Source: Nitrospira lenta
GTDB taxonomy: Bacteria > Nitrospirota > Nitrospiria > Nitrospirales > Nitrospiraceae
Reading direction: 5' to 3'
Assembly: GCA_945906715.1 (NCBI GenBank)
Contig: CAMDRK010000115.1
Coordinates: 1 to 7,760, forward strand
Length of the DNA stretch: 7,760 bases
Shown: positions 6,003 through 7,760 of the stretch, one piece after another
Numbering within the stretch: the first letter of the stretch is position 1
How the letters are laid out: each line of letters opens with the position of its first letter
Notes under the pieces: generated by a model
The model's database searches: none
What the model was told of the DNA's origin: nothing
What the model saw: only the letters and a program-made list of their open reading frames with translations
Program-made: the position numbers and the translations under genes

Positions 6003-6172
6003 GTCTATTCGGTCTGTCTCGTCTATCTGGTCTGTCTGGTCTATTCGGTTTCTCTGGTCTGTTCGGTGGGTCTTGCCCATGCGATCAGTTGACTAGACAG
6101 ACGGAATAGACATCTCTGACAAAATAGACCCGACAGACGAGACAGACCAGATAGACCGAATAGACCAGACAG
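6003..6172. repeat. Composite palindromic repeat, copy B (7 + 8 nonamers around a 28-base core)
   Basis: Left array: seven 9-base units at 6003-6065 (GTCTATTCG, GTCTGTCTC, GTCTATCTG, GTCTGTCTG, GTCTATTCG, GTTTCTCTG, GTCTGTTCG). Core: 6066-6093, beginning GTGGGTCTTGCCCAT. Right array: eight units on the opposite strand at 6094-6165, plus a partial ninth to 6172 (from outside inward GTCTATTCG, GTCTATCTG, GTCTGTCTC, GTCTGTCGG, GTCTATTTT, GTCAGAGAT, GTCTATTCC, GTCTGTCTA). The outermost full units are exact complements. The element starts 8 bases after the EF-G-like stop and ends 6 bases before the stop of the convergent protease gene. It fills the junction of two converging transcripts, where such a hairpin could act on both mRNA ends. 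Its core has the same orientation as copy A. Confidence 0.9.
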
Positions 6173-6178
6173 CCCGGG

Positions 6179-7558
6179 CTAGTCGGTCGATTTGAGCACG
6201 ACATAGAACGCGCGGGTTTCTCGCAGCACGCGGAGCAGGATTGTTTCGCCACGCCGGAGTTTGGAAATAGCGCTGCTGAATTCTCCGACCGATCCCACAT
6301 CGACACGGTTCACTTCCTTGATGAGATCACCTTCGTGAAGGCCTTCCGATTGGGCGAGGCTTCCGGGCTCCACTTTGCTGATGATCACGCCGCGGCTTTC
6401 CTGCAGTTTGAATGTATCGGCAAGACCAGGCGTCAGATTTTGCACATCGAAGCCCAGCTTGACTTCAGCGCGTCCTTGAGGGAGCGAGGTGATCACAGCC
6501 TGCGCAGGACGTTCTCTGAGGGAGACGTCTAGCAGCAAACGCTGCTGATCTCGAACGATCTCAACTTTTGCCGTCGAGCCCGGAAGCAATCCCGCTACGA
6601 CGCGAGAGAGGCGGTTCGGCGTGTCGATCACGGTGCCGTCAATACGGGTCACAATGTCTCCGGGTTTGATGCCGGCTGCCGCAGCCGGATCCTTTTCGAA
6701 GACTTCATTGACCAACACCCCTTCGCCTTCCTTGACGCCAAACTTGCGTGCCAGCTCCACCGTGAGCGGTTGGATGCCGACACCCAGCCAGCCCCTGGTC
6801 ACCCGTCCCTGCGTCAGCAATTGTTGCATCACTTGTTTGGCCATGTTGGAGGGAATCGCAAAACCGATTCCTTGGGCGAAGTTAATGATGGCGGTATTGA
6901 TGCCGATAATTTCCCCGCGCAGGTTGAAGAGCGGGCCACCTGAATTGCCGGGATTGATCGAGGCGTCCGTCTGAATAAAATTTTCATAGCGCGAGAGATT
7001 GATGTTCTCCCGGCCGATCCCGCTGACGACGCCGAGTGTGACTGTCCGATCGAGTCCGAAAGGGTTCCCCACAGCGAGTACCCATTGGCCGACTCGCACG
7101 GTAGATGAATCCCCAAATTTTGCGCTTGGGAGGGGATGGCCGGCGGTCACCTTGAGGAGGGCGATGTCGGTATCGAGATCCTTTCCGACAACCTGTGAAA
7201 TCAGTTTCGACTTATCAGAAAAACGAACTTCGATTTCCGTCGCATCGCCGATGACATGGTTGTTCGTGATGATGTACCCGTCAGGATCGATGACGACGCC
7301 GGAACCCGATCCGGAAGCATTGGGAGCCCGTTCCTGCGAAAGTTCACGCCCACGTCCTGGTCCGGACAGAGGAATGAGATTCACGACCGACGGTTTTGCC
7401 GACTCAGCGAGGTCCGTAATAACCGTTTGCATTTCCTCCAGCATACGGAGGCCCGGTGAATCGTTGGATTTAAATGCGGCGGATTCAGCGGCGGCGGTGT
7501 GGAGATCGAACCAGGCGAGGAGTGCAAGGCTGATGAGGATTGGGAGCATGCGAGTCAT
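6179..7558 (-). CDS. degP: Do/HtrA family periplasmic serine endopeptidase (459 aa)
   Basis: Envelope quality-control protease/chaperone that degrades misfolded exported proteins, probably as an oligomer. From the chosen start MTRMLPILIS there is a signal peptide with a hydrophobic core (about 5-17) and an AAA|E cleavage site after residue 24. The trypsin-like domain has the full triad: H101 in TNNHVIG, D131 in DTDIALLKV, S206 in GNSGGPL. Two PDZ domains follow (about 253-348, beginning RGWLGVGIQPL, and about 366-456, with GVIISKVEPGSLA), the DegP/DegQ/MucD layout. The start at 7558 has GAGGG about 6 bases upstream. An open frame continues to 7669 from a GTG, but it lacks an SD and would bury the signal peptide behind 37 unrelated residues. 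MTRM has a second ATG three codons in, without an SD. DegP versus DegQ cannot be told from sequence alone. Confidence 0.93.
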   Translation of the reverse strand: MTRMLPILISLALLAWFDLHTAAAESAAFKSNDSPGLRMLEEMQTVITDLAESAKPSVVNLIPLSGPGRGRELSQERAPNASGSGSGVVIDPDGYIITNNHVIGDATEIEVRFSDKSKLISQVVGKDLDTDIALLKVTAGHPLPSAKFGDSSTVRVGQWVLAVGNPFGLDRTVTLGVVSGIGRENINLSRYENFIQTDASINPGNSGGPLFNLRGEIIGINTAIINFAQGIGFAIPSNMAKQVMQQLLTQGRVTRGWLGVGIQPLTVELARKFGVKEGEGVLVNEVFEKDPAAAAGIKPGDIVTRIDGTVIDTPNRLSRVVAGLLPGSTAKVEIVRDQQRLLLDVSLRERPAQAVITSLPQGRAEVKLGFDVQNLTPGLADTFKLQESRGVIISKVEPGSLAQSEGLHEGDLIKEVNRVDVGSVGEFSSAISKLRRGETILLRVLRETRAFYVVLKSTD

Positions 7559-7578
7559 CCTGTACCCTCTCACGGAGT

Positions 7579-7596
7579 GGCGCGACAGGCGCGACA
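7579..7596. repeat. Two tandem copies of GGCGCGACA upstream of the protease gene
   Basis: Two exact, adjacent 9-base copies (7579-7587 and 7588-7596), reading TGTCGCGCC twice on the protease strand, 21-38 bases ahead of the ATG. Spacing of nearly one helical turn would suit a regulator bound to direct repeats, but no such regulator is known to me for this sequence. Confidence 0.45.
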
Positions 7597-7599
7597 CAA

Positions 7600-7708
7600 A
7601 GTTCTGAGTTCCAATAACCTCGAACCTTCGTCCGTCCTGCCCGTTCCACTTATTCCGTCCGCCTCTCACCCAGAACCAAAAACTCAGAACTCAAAACTCA
7701 GAACTCAA
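7600..7708. repeat. 14-base tandem repeat with an inverted partial copy
   Basis: AACTCAGAACTCAA occurs twice in exact tandem at 7681-7694 and 7695-7708, after a degenerate third copy (CCAGAACCAA near 7670). The 11-base AGTTCTGAGTT at 7600-7610 is the exact reverse complement of AACTCAGAACT within each copy, so the leader of the protease gene could pair over a span of about 70 bases. No convincing -35/-10 pair was found between 7600 and 7760. Confidence 0.5.
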
Positions 7709-7760
7709 AACACTCATTTAGCCCGTCTTGATGCTCCGAGCTTGGGCAAATTCTGAGGCA

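Noticed and set aside
6085..6306. 73-codon minus-strand open frame covering repeat copy B and the protease 3' end.
   Set aside because: It is out of frame with the protease and its C-terminal half is only translated repeat units (VYLVCLVC type).
7583..7612. ECF/sigmaE-type promoter for the protease (GGAACT at 7612-7607 with a TGTCG on the same strand).
   Set aside because: The available GTC elements are 10 or about 19 bases away rather than the usual 15-17, and the -10 match is poor.
7559..7669. Longer protease start at the GTG near 7669.
   Set aside because: No SD, crosses the tandem repeats, and would place a clear signal peptide 37 residues inside the protein.
7718..7760. Possible 3' end of a gene on the minus strand ending with TAA at 7718-7720.
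   Set aside because: Two minus-strand frames (ending ASIKTG-like or GASRRAK-like) are both open over the few codons available, and neither can be recognised. About 14 codons are not enough to call a partial gene.

Overview
The window is a stretch of ordinary bacterial chromosome with six complete protein-coding genes. Most encode widely conserved housekeeping proteins. Base composition is moderately GC-rich by eye, ATGA start/stop overlaps are present, and good Shine-Dalgarno (SD) sites precede several genes. A 57-residue two-CxxC protein with a central FFLIFYAWKCINC stretch, and intergenic arrays of GTCTRTYYG units, resemble what I recall from Nitrospira (Nitrospirota). That assignment is an inference from memory, not a database result.

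Layout. Positions 2-2249 (minus strand) hold a tight operon transcribed rsmD > coaD > aspC: 16S rRNA m2G966 methyltransferase, phosphopantetheine adenylyltransferase and a class I aminotransferase. Both junctions are 4-base ATGA overlaps. Its leader (about 2250-2358) has a plausible sigma70 promoter, a G-rich segment able to fold two exclusive ways, and a 17-base palindrome. Positions 2395-2637 contain no gene I can support, but include a very good plus-strand promoter motif (TTGACG-N18-TATAAT) with nothing obvious to drive and a long bulged stem-loop. A small zinc-ribbon gene (2638-2811, minus) and radC (2993-3730, plus) are divergent. A 699-residue EF-G paralogue (3895-5994, plus) follows radC. 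A secreted Do/HtrA protease (6179-7558, minus) converges on it. The last 200 bases, upstream of the protease, hold short tandem and inverted repeats.

The most unusual feature is a pair of composite palindromic repeats at 3744-3870 and 6003-6172, immediately before and after the EF-G-like gene. Each has a 28-base core carrying a small hairpin, flanked by arrays of a 9-base unit (consensus GTCTRTYYG) that point inward from both sides. The left and right arrays have 5+6 units in the first copy and 7+8 in the second. The two cores are in direct orientation. The EF-G-like protein itself departs from canonical EF-G at positions that matter for GTP hydrolysis (DPPGA instead of DTPGH, Ser instead of the switch I Thr, NQLD instead of NKxD), yet its domain IV tip is intact.

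Functionally the genes are a mixture of ribosome maturation and translation (RsmD, EF-G-like), coenzyme A synthesis (CoaD), amino-acid metabolism (AspC), envelope protein quality control (Do protease) and a RadC-family protein. They do not form a single pathway. I see no rRNA, tRNA, CRISPR array, transposase or phage gene.
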